Part shown: positions 1 to 8,817 of the stretch, in pieces
How positions within the stretch are numbered: the stretch's first letter is position 1
How the letters are laid out: each line of letters begins with the position of its first letter
Assembly: GCA_964580465.1 (NCBI GenBank)
Contig: CAZOKJ010000003.1
Coordinates: forward strand, 62,001 to 126,000
Direction: 5' to 3'
Length of the DNA stretch: 64,000 nt
DNA from: Taishania sp964580465
GTDB lineage: Bacteria; Bacteroidota; Bacteroidia; Flavobacteriales_D; Crocinitomicaceae
The notes under the pieces: generated by a model
The model's input: only the letters and a program-made list of their open reading frames with translations
The model's database searches: none
Told to the model about the DNA's origin: nothing
Made by a program: the position numbers and the translations under genes

Positions 1-63
1 ACAAACTTAAACGGTGAATTAACGTCTTATTTTGCTTATCTAAGCGATTACGTTGAGGGATAA
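1..63 (+). CDS. C-terminal end of an upstream gene (partial)
   Basis: Frame 1 is open from the window edge and reads as a short coding tail ending in ...SDYVEG and a TAA at 61-63. Codon use looks like the neighbouring genes. Only 20 residues are visible, so no family can be assigned. The next gene starts 12 bases later on the same strand, so the two could be cotranscribed. It could also be chance open frame. Confidence 0.45.
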   Translation, partial: TNLNGELTSYFAYLSDYVEG

Positions 64-75
64 TTAAAATAAAAA

Positions 76-1482
76 ATGGAAAAAGGGAATAAAAAAATTA
101 TAAGAGGGTGGATTTTTTATGATTGGGCTAACTCGGTGTACAATTTAGTTATTTCCTCTGCTATTTTTCCTATTTTTTATGACACAGTCACTTCTAAAAC
201 GTTTTTAGAACAATACAACCAAAAAAATGGATTGAACTTACAGTCCATTGATGAACTTCCAGCAAATACGCACGTGTTAATAGATGCCTTTGGTATGCAG
301 TTGTCTCCATCTGTATTGATGTCTTTTACCTTGTCTATTTCGTTTTTGGTTGTTTCAATTCTTTCTCCCATGCTTTCAGGAGTAGCTGATGTTACTGGAA
401 GTAAGAAGAAATTTATGCGTTTTTTTAATTATTTAGGTGCGCTTTCTTGTATTTCCTTGTATTGGTTTGGAAAAGCACCGATAGAAGTTGGAATGCTGTC
501 TGTGTTTTTGGCAAGTATTGGGTTCTGGAATAGTTTGGTGTTCTACAATGCTTTTTTACCTGAAATAGCTGAACCCAAGGATCATGATAGAATCTCTGCT
601 AATGCTTATACAATGGGCTATTTTGGCAGTATGATTTTGTTGATTATTTCTTTGGCAATGATTATACTTATTGGACCTCATTTGACAAGTTTAAGCTTTA
701 TATTTGTAGGGATTTGGTGGATAGGTTTCAGTCAAATTACGTATCGAGTGTTGCCTGATAATGTTTATAATCGTCCGAAATCTTCAAAGGTTCTTTCAAA
801 AGGCTTTAAAGAATTGAAGAAGGTAATGGTTGAATTTAAAACTTTTCCACGTTTAAAACGCTACTTAGCATCTTTTTTCTTTTTTAATACAGGTGTTCAA
901 ACTGTCATGTTGATGGCTGTTTTATATGCTAAAAGAGAGATTTTTTCAGGACAATATGAATCTCAAGCTGCTTCAGGTTTGATTTTAGCAATTTTGTTGA
1001 TACAATTACTTGGCGCTGCTGGTGCTTTTGTACTCTCTAAATTATCAGGTGTCATAGGTAATGTTAAATCGTTAATTATTGCCGTTTCTATCTGGGTGCC
1101 TTTATGTGTAAGTGCATACTTTATTCAAACTCCAACAGGATTCTATTTTCTCGCTTCTGGAGTTGGACTAGTAATGGGAGGAACACAGGCTTTGGCTCGC
1201 TCAACTTATTCAAAATTTTTGCCAGATACAGAAGATCATACTTCTTACTTTTCGTTTTATGACGTAACAGAAAAAGTAGGAATAGTGTTTGGTACGTTCT
1301 TTTTTGGATTAATGGAATTTCTAACCGACGATTTGCGCTCTTCTATTTTGTCTGTCGTATTTTTCTTCGCTGTAGGATTGATTTTTTTATTGTTTGTTCC
1401 CAATGATAGAGCTGAAGAAAAAGATTATGATGAGCACTTAACTACGGATAATGATTTACTCAAATCGTTGAAGCATGAGTGA
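76..1482 (+). CDS. MFS transporter, UMF1 / Atg22-like family
   Basis: A 468-residue polytopic inner-membrane protein with about twelve hydrophobic segments. The N-terminal motif GWIFYDWANSVYNLVISS is characteristic of the UMF1 (vacuole effluxer Atg22-like) branch of the major facilitator superfamily, and 460-470 residues is usual for it. The loop SGVADVTGSKKKFM after the third helix matches the MFS loop 2-3 position. The substrate is unknown; bacterial members are generally only called MFS transporters. Its stop overlaps the start of the AraC-type regulator by 8 bases, so the two are translationally coupled, and the regulator may control this transporter or respond to its substrate (inference). 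Confidence 0.88.
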   Translation: MEKGNKKIIRGWIFYDWANSVYNLVISSAIFPIFYDTVTSKTFLEQYNQKNGLNLQSIDELPANTHVLIDAFGMQLSPSVLMSFTLSISFLVVSILSPMLSGVADVTGSKKKFMRFFNYLGALSCISLYWFGKAPIEVGMLSVFLASIGFWNSLVFYNAFLPEIAEPKDHDRISANAYTMGYFGSMILLIISLAMIILIGPHLTSLSFIFVGIWWIGFSQITYRVLPDNVYNRPKSSKVLSKGFKELKKVMVEFKTFPRLKRYLASFFFFNTGVQTVMLMAVLYAKREIFSGQYESQAASGLILAILLIQLLGAAGAFVLSKLSGVIGNVKSLIIAVSIWVPLCVSAYFIQTPTGFYFLASGVGLVMGGTQALARSTYSKFLPDTEDHTSYFSFYDVTEKVGIVFGTFFFGLMEFLTDDLRSSILSVVFFFAVGLIFLLFVPNDRAEEKDYDEHLTTDNDLLKSLKHE

Positions 1483-2041
1483 GTTGATTCATATTAAAAA
1501 CATGGTTTGTAATCGCTGCATCATGGCGGTTGAAACTGTTTTTTCAGAAATGAATATCCCTGTTGATTTTGTTGAATTAGGCAAGGTACAAGTTCCATCT
1601 AAATTAGATGAAGCTTTAAAAGAGGAGCTGAAATCAAAATTGGATCAATTAGGTTTTGAACTGCTCGAAGATAAAAAAGAACAAGTTGTTGAACAGGTTA
1701 AAAATCTTATTATAGAACTTGTGCATCACCGCTCTAATGAATTAAATGTAAATCTTTCAGATTACATAGCTGGCCAATTACAATTAGATTATTCCAATGT
1801 GAGTAAGTTGTTTTCCGAATTGGAAGGAACAACGATTGAAAAATTTTTCATTGTTCAAAAAATCGAACGAGTTAAAGAGTTAATTAGCTATGATGAGAAA
1901 AATTTAAGTGAAATTGCATTTGAGTTACATTATTCAAGTGCAGCTCATTTGAGTAGTCAATTTAAGAAAATAACAGGACTAACACCATCACAATATAAAA
2001 ATCTAAAACATCCGCCACGTTCGCCTTTATCGGATTTATAG
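1475..2041 (+). CDS. AraC-type regulator with N-terminal HMA-like domain
   Basis: A 188-residue protein. Residues 1-70 have the length and pattern of a heavy-metal-associated (HMA) fold, with the MVCNRC motif (CxxC) near residue 12 where metallochaperones carry MxCxxC. Residues 80-185 form a two-helix-turn-helix AraC/XylS DNA-binding domain; the second half, including LSEIAFELHYSSAAHLSSQF and TGLTPSQYK, is a textbook match. It overlaps the MFS gene by 8 bases. Short AraC proteins with this CxxC N-terminus recur in Bacteroidota and are usually annotated only as AraC family. Metal or redox sensing through the CxxC pair is inference. A strong terminator lies just downstream. Confidence 0.88.
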   Translation: MSELIHIKNMVCNRCIMAVETVFSEMNIPVDFVELGKVQVPSKLDEALKEELKSKLDQLGFELLEDKKEQVVEQVKNLIIELVHHRSNELNVNLSDYIAGQLQLDYSNVSKLFSELEGTTIEKFFIVQKIERVKELISYDEKNLSEIAFELHYSSAAHLSSQFKKITGLTPSQYKNLKHPPRSPLSDL

Positions 2042-2054
2042 TTATTGTATAAAT

Positions 2055-2087
2055 AAAAAAAAGCTTTCCAAATGGAAAGCTTTTTTG
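2055..2087. terminator. Bidirectional intrinsic terminator
   Basis: The hairpin GGAAAGCTTTTTT facing AAAAAAGCTTTCC has a 4-base loop, with A- and T-tracts on both sides. It can stop the MFS/AraC transcript on the plus strand and tRNA-Arg(ACG) on the minus strand. Confidence 0.85.
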
Positions 2088-2161
2088 TGACCCCGTTAGG
2101 ATTCTAACCTAAAACCTTCAGAGCCGTAATCTGATGCTCTATACAGTTGAGCTACGGAGCC
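2088..2161 (-). tRNA. tRNA-Arg (anticodon ACG)
   Basis: On the minus strand the sequence folds as a cloverleaf. The acceptor is GGCTCCG with CGGGGTC (two G-U pairs), the D stem GCTC/GAGC, the anticodon stem TCAGA/TCTGA with loop TTACGGC, and the T stem TTAGG/CCTAA. The anticodon is ACG (read as ICG), arginine. The discriminator base is A and CCA is not encoded. The T loop has TTAGAAT rather than the usual TTCGAAT. Length is 74 nt. Confidence 0.93.
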
Positions 2162-2178
2162 GTGCAATGTTTGCGAGT

Positions 2179-2209
2179 GCAAAGATAAGTATTTATTTCT
2201 TTTCTACAA
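2179..2209 (-). promoter_or_regulatory. Promoter of tRNA-Arg(ACG)
   Basis: Minus strand TTG (2207-2209), 19-bp spacer, TATCTTTGC (2179-2187), then ACTCGC. This is an exact fit to the Bacteroidota -33/-7 consensus TTG-N19-TAnnTTTG, 17 bases upstream of the mature tRNA end. Confidence 0.82.
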
Positions 2210-2234
2210 GCGTTTTTTTGAAAAAAAAATAAAT

Positions 2235-2525
2235 TTATTCAATTGTTGCACTTATTCCTTTGTCTAATAGACCAATACACATTGGTTCCAATTTTTCAAA
2301 AGCTCCTCTTTTTACTTGACATTTACCATTGTAATGGATGATATACGTACATTGTTCTGCTTGATGCACGTCATGGCCACAAACTTTTATCAAAGAATCA
2401 ATCACATGGTCGAATGTGTTTACATCGTCGTTGTAAACAATTAAATCACGTTGCTCTATTAGTTTTTCAATGCTTAAAACCTCTTCTTGAGTTTCTACGC
2501 TATTTTGAAATACGCTCATATTCAT
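2235..2525 (-). CDS. clpS: ATP-dependent Clp protease adaptor ClpS
   Basis: A 96-residue protein matching ClpS, the adaptor that hands N-degron substrates to ClpAP (or the ClpC equivalent) in the cytoplasm. The recognisable core is VYNDDVNTFDHVIDSL (the NDD..T hairpin that forms the substrate pocket) and the GKCQVKRG strand. The start at 2525 (MNMSV) overlaps the end of the 2092-residue gene by 26 bases; a second in-frame ATG at 2519 would shorten the overlap by 6. It is last in a long minus-strand run, so it is probably read from the upstream transcript unless a promoter lies inside the large gene. Confidence 0.93.
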   Translation of the reverse strand: MNMSVFQNSVETQEEVLSIEKLIEQRDLIVYNDDVNTFDHVIDSLIKVCGHDVHQAEQCTYIIHYNGKCQVKRGAFEKLEPMCIGLLDKGISATIE

Positions 2526-5500
2526 TGGTGTTTTGTGTTTCTTTTATTGGATATTCTAAACGTTCAGAAATAGCTCTTAATTGCTGAATATCTTCTAATT
2601 TTATGTCAAAGATATGAATTTCTATTCCATTTTCCACCTTTTGAATCTTTTTTCTATAAGGCAAATTAACCAAATAGTCATATAAATCACCTGGAATGGT
2701 TGTTTGATCAATCTCAAATGTTACGCGTGAGTCATTGCTTTTTAACACATCAGATTTAGAATAGAAAAGCGTATCTAGTTCGTCCTTAAATCCTGATATT
2801 CGTGGAAGCAATTCTTCGGTAGAGTAGTAGTCTGATTTAATGTGCAAATCATTGATGTCATAGAAGAAATTTCCTTTTACTCGATAACGATTCAATTGCT
2901 CTTTTGGATAGTATTCATAGGATTGTTTACTGATGAATTGCACGTATTGTTCGTTCGACTGAACTTCTTTCACCGCTGTTTTGAAAACAGGGATAATTTC
3001 TGTTTTTTCTTCAACTGGAAGTTCATGGGATGGTTCATTTCCTGAAATTTGCTCTGAATACACTTTCGCTTTCCCCTCATTAATGAGCATTAATGCTTTT
3101 TCAATATTGATTCGCTTTCCTTGGTAATAAGCAGTAACAAAAGCATCAGTGATTCCTTTTGAACGAATTGTGCCTTCTAATTTTTTAGCGTCTTGGAGAT
3201 TCCCATACATGCCAACTGAGTAACGGATTTGTCCGTTTTCTAATCGCATAGTATACAATGGTTCCAAATTTAGCAATCGTTCTTTTTTTACAGGGGTATT
3301 AAATACGCCAACTTGAACGGTGAAGAATACCATTTCAGCGTCAAATTGTTCTAAAGCTATCGATTTTGCAGCACCCACTTGTTGGTTATAACTGTATTCT
3401 GAAACAGGACGTAATGTCTTTACAGTATCTTTTAATCCTAGTTTGTTTGCAATGTTTTCTGCAACTGCCAATTGTAATTCTTCTGCTTCCTGTCCTAAAC
3501 ATTCACCATTTTGTTCCAACTTACGAGCTTCACCGAAATGAATGCGTTTACCGTCACAGTATGCAACGATGAAAGCGTCTGTATAGCCTAATTGCTTGAT
3601 TTTATCTCTAGCTTCTACCACATTGTTTGCTTTACTAAAATACCCCGCCATATAACGTGTGATGTTTGAGTTTTCTAACTTTTCACCTGTTACAGGAGTA
3701 AATTCGCTGAAGTGATTTTCTGGAATTGGTTTGGCAAATGCTCCAACTTGAACGCGGTAAACCAATCCTTTTGGTAACTCTACTCCAACTGGTTTTGCTT
3801 TTAATACACTGGTTTCACTGGCTGCTGTTGCAAATTCAATCCCATTCGTAGATAAAGGCACTAACGCTGTTGCAATGAGTACCTTTTTTAATGGGTTAAC
3901 ACCTCGCATCACTAAATTTTGAAATTTCATCATCTCTTCTGTGTTACTTGGTAAATAACTTGTTGCTTCTTGGTTAAGTTGGTTAATTAATTTCTCGTTT
4001 TCACTTAAATTTAAAGAAATTTTTGAAATAGAGAAGAGTTGCTGCTCAATATCTTCTTCACTAGCTTCGTTTTTTCTTAATTCAGCTAATTTTTGTTGTT
4101 CTTTAATTAGTTCATTATTAATTTGTTGGTGCTTGTTGATAGCCTCTAATTGTTGAGCCACAACTTTAGCATATTTTTCATAAGCTTCAGAAGATGCAAT
4201 TGTTCGTTCTTCATTGTAGCTAATGCTTATCTTATTTTGAGCCAACGCAGTTGGGGCTTCAATAGGCAAGTAATTAGCTAGTTGTTCATCGATTAATTGA
4301 ACTTCTTTCTCTAAAACTTTCTTTCTTTCTTCTATTAACGTAATTTTTCCCTCAATGGTTGCAATTTCATGTTTGTTTTTACTTGTTAATGCTTGCTGAT
4401 AGTTGTTTTTTTCTAAAAATAAACCTTCAATTTCGATGATAGCTTGGCGTCTTCGTTGCTGCAATTGCTTTTCTGAATAAAGACGGATTTCTGGATGTTC
4501 ATTTAACCAATTTTCTTCTTCTTGAACTCTGATTTGTTGCTCTATATCTGTTATGTATGCTTCTTTTTCATCAATCAATTGCTTGGCTAAATAAGCTTGC
4601 TTAGTAAGTTTATTGGTTTTGTTTAGTTGCTTTTCAAGTTGATTGATTTGCATCAAATGAACTTTGCTAACAGTGTTATTTGTTGTTTTTTCTGCATTCA
4701 AATTATCCGTGATTTGATCTAGTTTTTTGCTTTGAGCAACATAAGCCGTCAATGATTGATGCAAGCTTTGATTGGTTTCTTTTTCCAATTCTTTCGTCAA
4801 ATGCTGGCGTTCTTTTTTACTTAGATTTTCGTTGGCAAGTTGTTCAATCAATACTTGTTCTTTGGTTTTTACGTAAGAATTATCTGGACTATTTGCTTCT
4901 GGTTGTGAAGAATTCTGTTGAGTATTGATTGCTATTTGTTCATTTCTTTTTAATTGATTTTCAATACCTGATAAACGCACGATTTCTTCATCCGTTTTTG
5001 CGAGTTCATCTTGCAATTGTTCGGAAATGTATTGTTTTTCATTTAAAGAGTACGAACTTGTTTCCAAATTCATTAACGCTTCTTTTATTGTTGCTTGATG
5101 GTTGTTTAATGCAACAATGTTTTGTTGGATGTCAGCAATTATATCTGAATGTTGATTAAACAGAGTGTTTAGTGCAATCAAGTTGTGCGTTTCAACAAAA
5201 GTCTGATACACCTCTTGTTGTGTTTTTAGTTTTTGTTCTTCAGAATTAAAATTGTTTTGTTGTGAAGTAGCTTTTGCTAATAGTTCTTGTTGCTTTTCAC
5301 TTTCTAGTGCTTCTAAAATTGTTAATCGGTTTTCAATTCGTTGAGCATCTTTATTCAATTCATTTTTTAAACTTGCTTTTTCTTGCAAAGAAAGTGTTGG
5401 GTTTTCGTCAATTGTCTGCTCCTTTTCTTTAATTAATAGCAGATGTTGACTCAATTTTTTTGACAAAGATTGAATGTTAATTACGTTTTCTGGAAGCAAT

Positions 5501-8500
5501 TGCAAATCATTTGACAAATTGCCATTGTATGATTTTTCCAATTCGTTTCTTACTGTTTCAATCGAAATAGATGCTTCTTGCTTTTCTTTTTCTTGCTTAG
5601 CAGCTAATTCTGCTTGTTGCTTAGCGATTGCTTCTTGCTTTTCTTTCTCTTGTTTAGCAACTAATTCTGCTTGTTGCTTTGCGATTGCTTCTTGCTTTTC
5701 TTTTTCTTGCTTAGCAGCTAATTCTGCTTGTTGCTTAGCGATTGCTTCTTGCTTTTCTTTCTCTTGTTTAGCAACTAATTCTGCTTGTTGCTTTGCGATT
5801 GCTTCTTGCTTTTCTTTTTCTTGTTTAGCAATAGATTGTTCTTCCTCCTTTATTTTTTGCTTGTTTTTGTCAATAGTTGATGCGATGGAAACAGTTTGTT
5901 TTTCCAATAAGTCAACTTTTGCCTGTTTAACTGGGTCAATAGTTAATTGTTTGTCATTTTTAATTTCAGCTATTATAGCATTTAATTTTTCAGAAAAAGC
6001 TTCGTGAAGCAGATTTTCATTTTCCAATCGTTTAGTAATCGGAACGTTTTCATTTTTCGTTCTTTCAATAGAAGAAACATAAGTTGGATCAATGGATTGA
6101 ATGATATTTTCCGTTGTGATTTTAGCAATTTCTTTTTTTGCTTCTTGTTTTAAATTTTGTTCTAAATTTAGTTGGTCATCTGTCAGTTCTTTTAATTGCT
6201 TGTTTAATTCTTGTAGTTGAGAACGTTTGTTTTCTTTGTCTTCATTTGTTTGTTGTACATTTTCAATTAACTGTTCTAATTCTTGTTTTTTTGCGCGAAT
6301 GATTGCTACCAATTCACGACTCTTTTCATAAGATGACAACTCTGAGTTGTTGTATATTTTTTCACTTTCATGGTTGTAATCTTCCATGATTGTATCGTTT
6401 ATTTTTGCTGAAACACTAACTTCTGGTTGCTTAGATAATTCCTCAATACTGTTATTGATATAAGCAATTAATGTTTTGGTTTTAGATTGTTCGACAGTTG
6501 TTTTTAATTGTTGAACTTCTTCTTTTGGTAAACAAACTCCTTGATAACTTTCAATTTCATTGACAATACTAATTGTAGCTGTTAATTCATTTCTTTTTTG
6601 ACTCGCTTGTTGAATTAATTGTTGTGTTTTTGACAAATTTCCTTCGTATTCTTTTTGTTCGTGTTCTTTGTCATTGATTTTATCGAGCAAAGCAGGTTTA
6701 TTTTTTTCTTTTGTTGTAGTTAATTCTTGTTTCAACTGATTAATTTCTGTTGATTTTTTTGTTATTTCATCTTTGTAAAGTTGCTCAGTTGCTTGCAGTT
6801 TTTTTAATTCATTGTCTGTTTTTACTTGGTCTAATAACAATTTATCTGTGTTTGATTGTGCTTCTTGGTTGAACAATTGTGCTAATAAATTTTTATTTTC
6901 TCGAATAACACTAACGATTTTTTCAGAATTCTTTTCTTCAGTTGCTTTTTGAATTGTTTCTTTTATTTGGTTTAAAGCTTCAACATCATTGGCTGATATA
7001 TGAACATTTTTTGTGCTAAAATTTAGAGCTGCTTCCCGAATTGTTTCAATTTTTTGTAATTTGTCTTCACGTGTTTGAGCTAAATCTTTTGCATTTGCAA
7101 GAATGATTTCTTTTCTACGTTTGCTATCTGTTAGGTCTGCTTCGGTAGCCAGACTTTTTATTTCTGCATCAATTTTGATAATTTCTTTGTACAATTGTGC
7201 ACTAACTCCTTCCGCTTTTTCTTCCATTGATTTGCCTGGCTGAAGTAATTCCTTTGAACTTTCAATTTTGGAAGCTAATATTTCATTGAATTGAGATGCA
7301 TTTACATTTGATAATTTTATTTCATTCAATGCGGCTTGAATAGCTGTATTATCGGTGCTTGCTTCAAATAAATCTTCATTGACATTCATGTTTGAACGCT
7401 CTTTTAATACTTGAGCCACGATACTTTGAGCATCTTCTACTTCTTCATCAAAGCGGTTGACAATGCGAATACGTTCTTTATCTCCAATTTGCTCATGAAC
7501 CATTAGTTGTTTTAATGGTTTTAACTCTTTTAAAAATGGAATTTCAACTTCGGCAGTAAATAATTCAGAAGCGCCATCTATTTTGACTTTATATTCGTAT
7601 TTACCTCCTTTTGGGAAGGTAATTAAGTACGTGTTTTCTTTTGAAGAATTGAAAACACCAATTCTTTTTCCATTGCGTTTATCGATAACTTCTACGCTCA
7701 TTTTAGGTTGTGAAGTCAATGCGTTGGATTGAAAATTACCTTTGATGATCGCTAATTGAATTGGAATACGTTCAACTCCGACTTTATATACGACTACTTT
7801 GCCATCTTGAGATTGACGAGTAGAGGAGAAGTACGCATTTTTATTGTTTTTATCAACCACGTATAAAATGTCATCATCTGGAGAACTGATGGAGAAGTCA
7901 ACATTCTCAACGTCAAAAAATTGATTTTCATCTGGATTGTACTTTGCTCTAAACACATCATATCCCCCCATTGAATTATGCCCTTTTGATGAAAAGTACA
8001 ACTCTTTCCCATTTGGATGCATGTACGGATAATCTTCGTCAAAAGGAGTGTTAACAGCACCAGGTATTCGTTGAGGAACACCAAATTTACCTCCAGGTAG
8101 TCTTCTAGCAACAAAAACATCTAAATTGTCTCCATCTCCATAACTTGAAAAATAAACGTTCTCCATAGTAGGTGAGAGGTGAACAATAGGTTTGTGGTTC
8201 ATTTTTTTATCTACTTTAGATTGGAAATCCACAGCGTAGATAATACTTCCTCCAATTTCAGTTAAATCATACAAACGAAAAAAGTCTGCTTGTTTAATCT
8301 CTGTTTTTTTACGAACAATAATCTCTGTGATGTTTGAAAGCAAATTTTTTCCATTTTCACACATTACAATTGCTCTATTTGAAGCCGCTACAAATTCACC
8401 TTTTGGAGCTTTTGAGATATAATTTTTATATTCCTTAATTGCCTCGTTGAATTGATAATTCAAATGGTAGGCTTTAGCCAAATAATAATGGCTTTCTATG

Positions 8501-8778
8501 ATGGGAGGTTCACTTTTTACAGCATAAGTTAAGTATCGAATAGCATCTTGCTTGTTTGATGAGTTATATAACAAACATGCTCCATATTTAAAACTGTATT
8601 CATAACTTTTAGGTTGTAATGATAAAAGTCTTAAATAGAGAGAAGTAGCTTCTACAAATTCATTTCGTTTGAATAAATCATCTGCTTTTACTTTTAGTTC
8701 TTGTTCACTTTGAGCAAACGAATAAACGCTTGTCATTAATATGACAAAAAATAAAAAGATATTTTTTTTCAGCGTCAC
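2500..8778 (-). CDS. Giant exported TPR / beta-propeller / coiled-coil / SPOR-like protein
   Basis: A 2092-residue protein with a signal peptide (residues 1-22, ending SFAQ). TPR-like helices cover about 25-150. PD40-type propeller blades cover about 190-350, including HPNGKELYFSS and SMGGYDVF. A very long Glu/Lys/Gln-rich coiled coil runs from about 450 to 1600. Within it, residues 983-1069 carry four 19-residue repeats (KQEKEKQEAIAKQQAEL[VA]A). Two SPOR-like units begin VYRVQVGAF (about 1670) and FFTVQVGVF (about 1815), followed by a C-terminal region of unknown fold. The front end resembles the two TPR/propeller proteins at 21753 and 23947. The predicted location is periplasm or outer membrane, where SPOR-like units might contact peptidoglycan (inference). 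The start codon is GTG. No family covers the whole protein and I do not recognise a function. Confidence 0.8.
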   Translation of the reverse strand: MTLKKNIFLFFVILMTSVYSFAQSEQELKVKADDLFKRNEFVEATSLYLRLLSLQPKSYEYSFKYGACLLYNSSNKQDAIRYLTYAVKSEPPIIESHYYLAKAYHLNYQFNEAIKEYKNYISKAPKGEFVAASNRAIVMCENGKNLLSNITEIIVRKKTEIKQADFFRLYDLTEIGGSIIYAVDFQSKVDKKMNHKPIVHLSPTMENVYFSSYGDGDNLDVFVARRLPGGKFGVPQRIPGAVNTPFDEDYPYMHPNGKELYFSSKGHNSMGGYDVFRAKYNPDENQFFDVENVDFSISSPDDDILYVVDKNNKNAYFSSTRQSQDGKVVVYKVGVERIPIQLAIIKGNFQSNALTSQPKMSVEVIDKRNGKRIGVFNSSKENTYLITFPKGGKYEYKVKIDGASELFTAEVEIPFLKELKPLKQLMVHEQIGDKERIRIVNRFDEEVEDAQSIVAQVLKERSNMNVNEDLFEASTDNTAIQAALNEIKLSNVNASQFNEILASKIESSKELLQPGKSMEEKAEGVSAQLYKEIIKIDAEIKSLATEADLTDSKRRKEIILANAKDLAQTREDKLQKIETIREAALNFSTKNVHISANDVEALNQIKETIQKATEEKNSEKIVSVIRENKNLLAQLFNQEAQSNTDKLLLDQVKTDNELKKLQATEQLYKDEITKKSTEINQLKQELTTTKEKNKPALLDKINDKEHEQKEYEGNLSKTQQLIQQASQKRNELTATISIVNEIESYQGVCLPKEEVQQLKTTVEQSKTKTLIAYINNSIEELSKQPEVSVSAKINDTIMEDYNHESEKIYNNSELSSYEKSRELVAIIRAKKQELEQLIENVQQTNEDKENKRSQLQELNKQLKELTDDQLNLEQNLKQEAKKEIAKITTENIIQSIDPTYVSSIERTKNENVPITKRLENENLLHEAFSEKLNAIIAEIKNDKQLTIDPVKQAKVDLLEKQTVSIASTIDKNKQKIKEEEQSIAKQEKEKQEAIAKQQAELVAKQEKEKQEAIAKQQAELAAKQEKEKQEAIAKQQAELVAKQEKEKQEAIAKQQAELAAKQEKEKQEASISIETVRNELEKSYNGNLSNDLQLLPENVINIQSLSKKLSQHLLLIKEKEQTIDENPTLSLQEKASLKNELNKDAQRIENRLTILEALESEKQQELLAKATSQQNNFNSEEQKLKTQQEVYQTFVETHNLIALNTLFNQHSDIIADIQQNIVALNNHQATIKEALMNLETSSYSLNEKQYISEQLQDELAKTDEEIVRLSGIENQLKRNEQIAINTQQNSSQPEANSPDNSYVKTKEQVLIEQLANENLSKKERQHLTKELEKETNQSLHQSLTAYVAQSKKLDQITDNLNAEKTTNNTVSKVHLMQINQLEKQLNKTNKLTKQAYLAKQLIDEKEAYITDIEQQIRVQEEENWLNEHPEIRLYSEKQLQQRRRQAIIEIEGLFLEKNNYQQALTSKNKHEIATIEGKITLIEERKKVLEKEVQLIDEQLANYLPIEAPTALAQNKISISYNEERTIASSEAYEKYAKVVAQQLEAINKHQQINNELIKEQQKLAELRKNEASEEDIEQQLFSISKISLNLSENEKLINQLNQEATSYLPSNTEEMMKFQNLVMRGVNPLKKVLIATALVPLSTNGIEFATAASETSVLKAKPVGVELPKGLVYRVQVGAFAKPIPENHFSEFTPVTGEKLENSNITRYMAGYFSKANNVVEARDKIKQLGYTDAFIVAYCDGKRIHFGEARKLEQNGECLGQEAEELQLAVAENIANKLGLKDTVKTLRPVSEYSYNQQVGAAKSIALEQFDAEMVFFTVQVGVFNTPVKKERLLNLEPLYTMRLENGQIRYSVGMYGNLQDAKKLEGTIRSKGITDAFVTAYYQGKRINIEKALMLINEGKAKVYSEQISGNEPSHELPVEEKTEIIPVFKTAVKEVQSNEQYVQFISKQSYEYYPKEQLNRYRVKGNFFYDINDLHIKSDYYSTEELLPRISGFKDELDTLFYSKSDVLKSNDSRVTFEIDQTTIPGDLYDYLVNLPYRKKIQKVENGIEIHIFDIKLEDIQQLRAISERLEYPIKETQNTNEYERISK
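5572..5832 (-). repeat. 57-bp in-frame tandem repeat inside the giant coiled-coil gene
   Basis: Units begin at 5572, 5629, 5686, 5743 and 5800 (last one partial). Each is 57 bp and encodes 19 residues. Alternate units differ slightly, and the two 114-bp pairs look identical base for base, so the latest duplication was of a pair. The period keeps the frame and extends the coiled coil. Confidence 0.93.
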
Positions 8779-8817
8779 GCTATTTTTACAACACGAGTTA
8801 ATTAAGTAGTTATACGA

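Noticed and set aside
5572..5832. Evenly spaced repeats resembling a CRISPR array
   Set aside because: The units are directly abutting with no unique spacers, are in frame and encode a coiled coil; no cas genes are near.
5474..6007. A 177-codon plus-strand open frame rich in Cys/Ser/Phe with apparent repeats
   Set aside because: It is the antisense shadow of the 57-bp coiled-coil repeat; the Glu/Lys/Gln codons of the real gene generate it.
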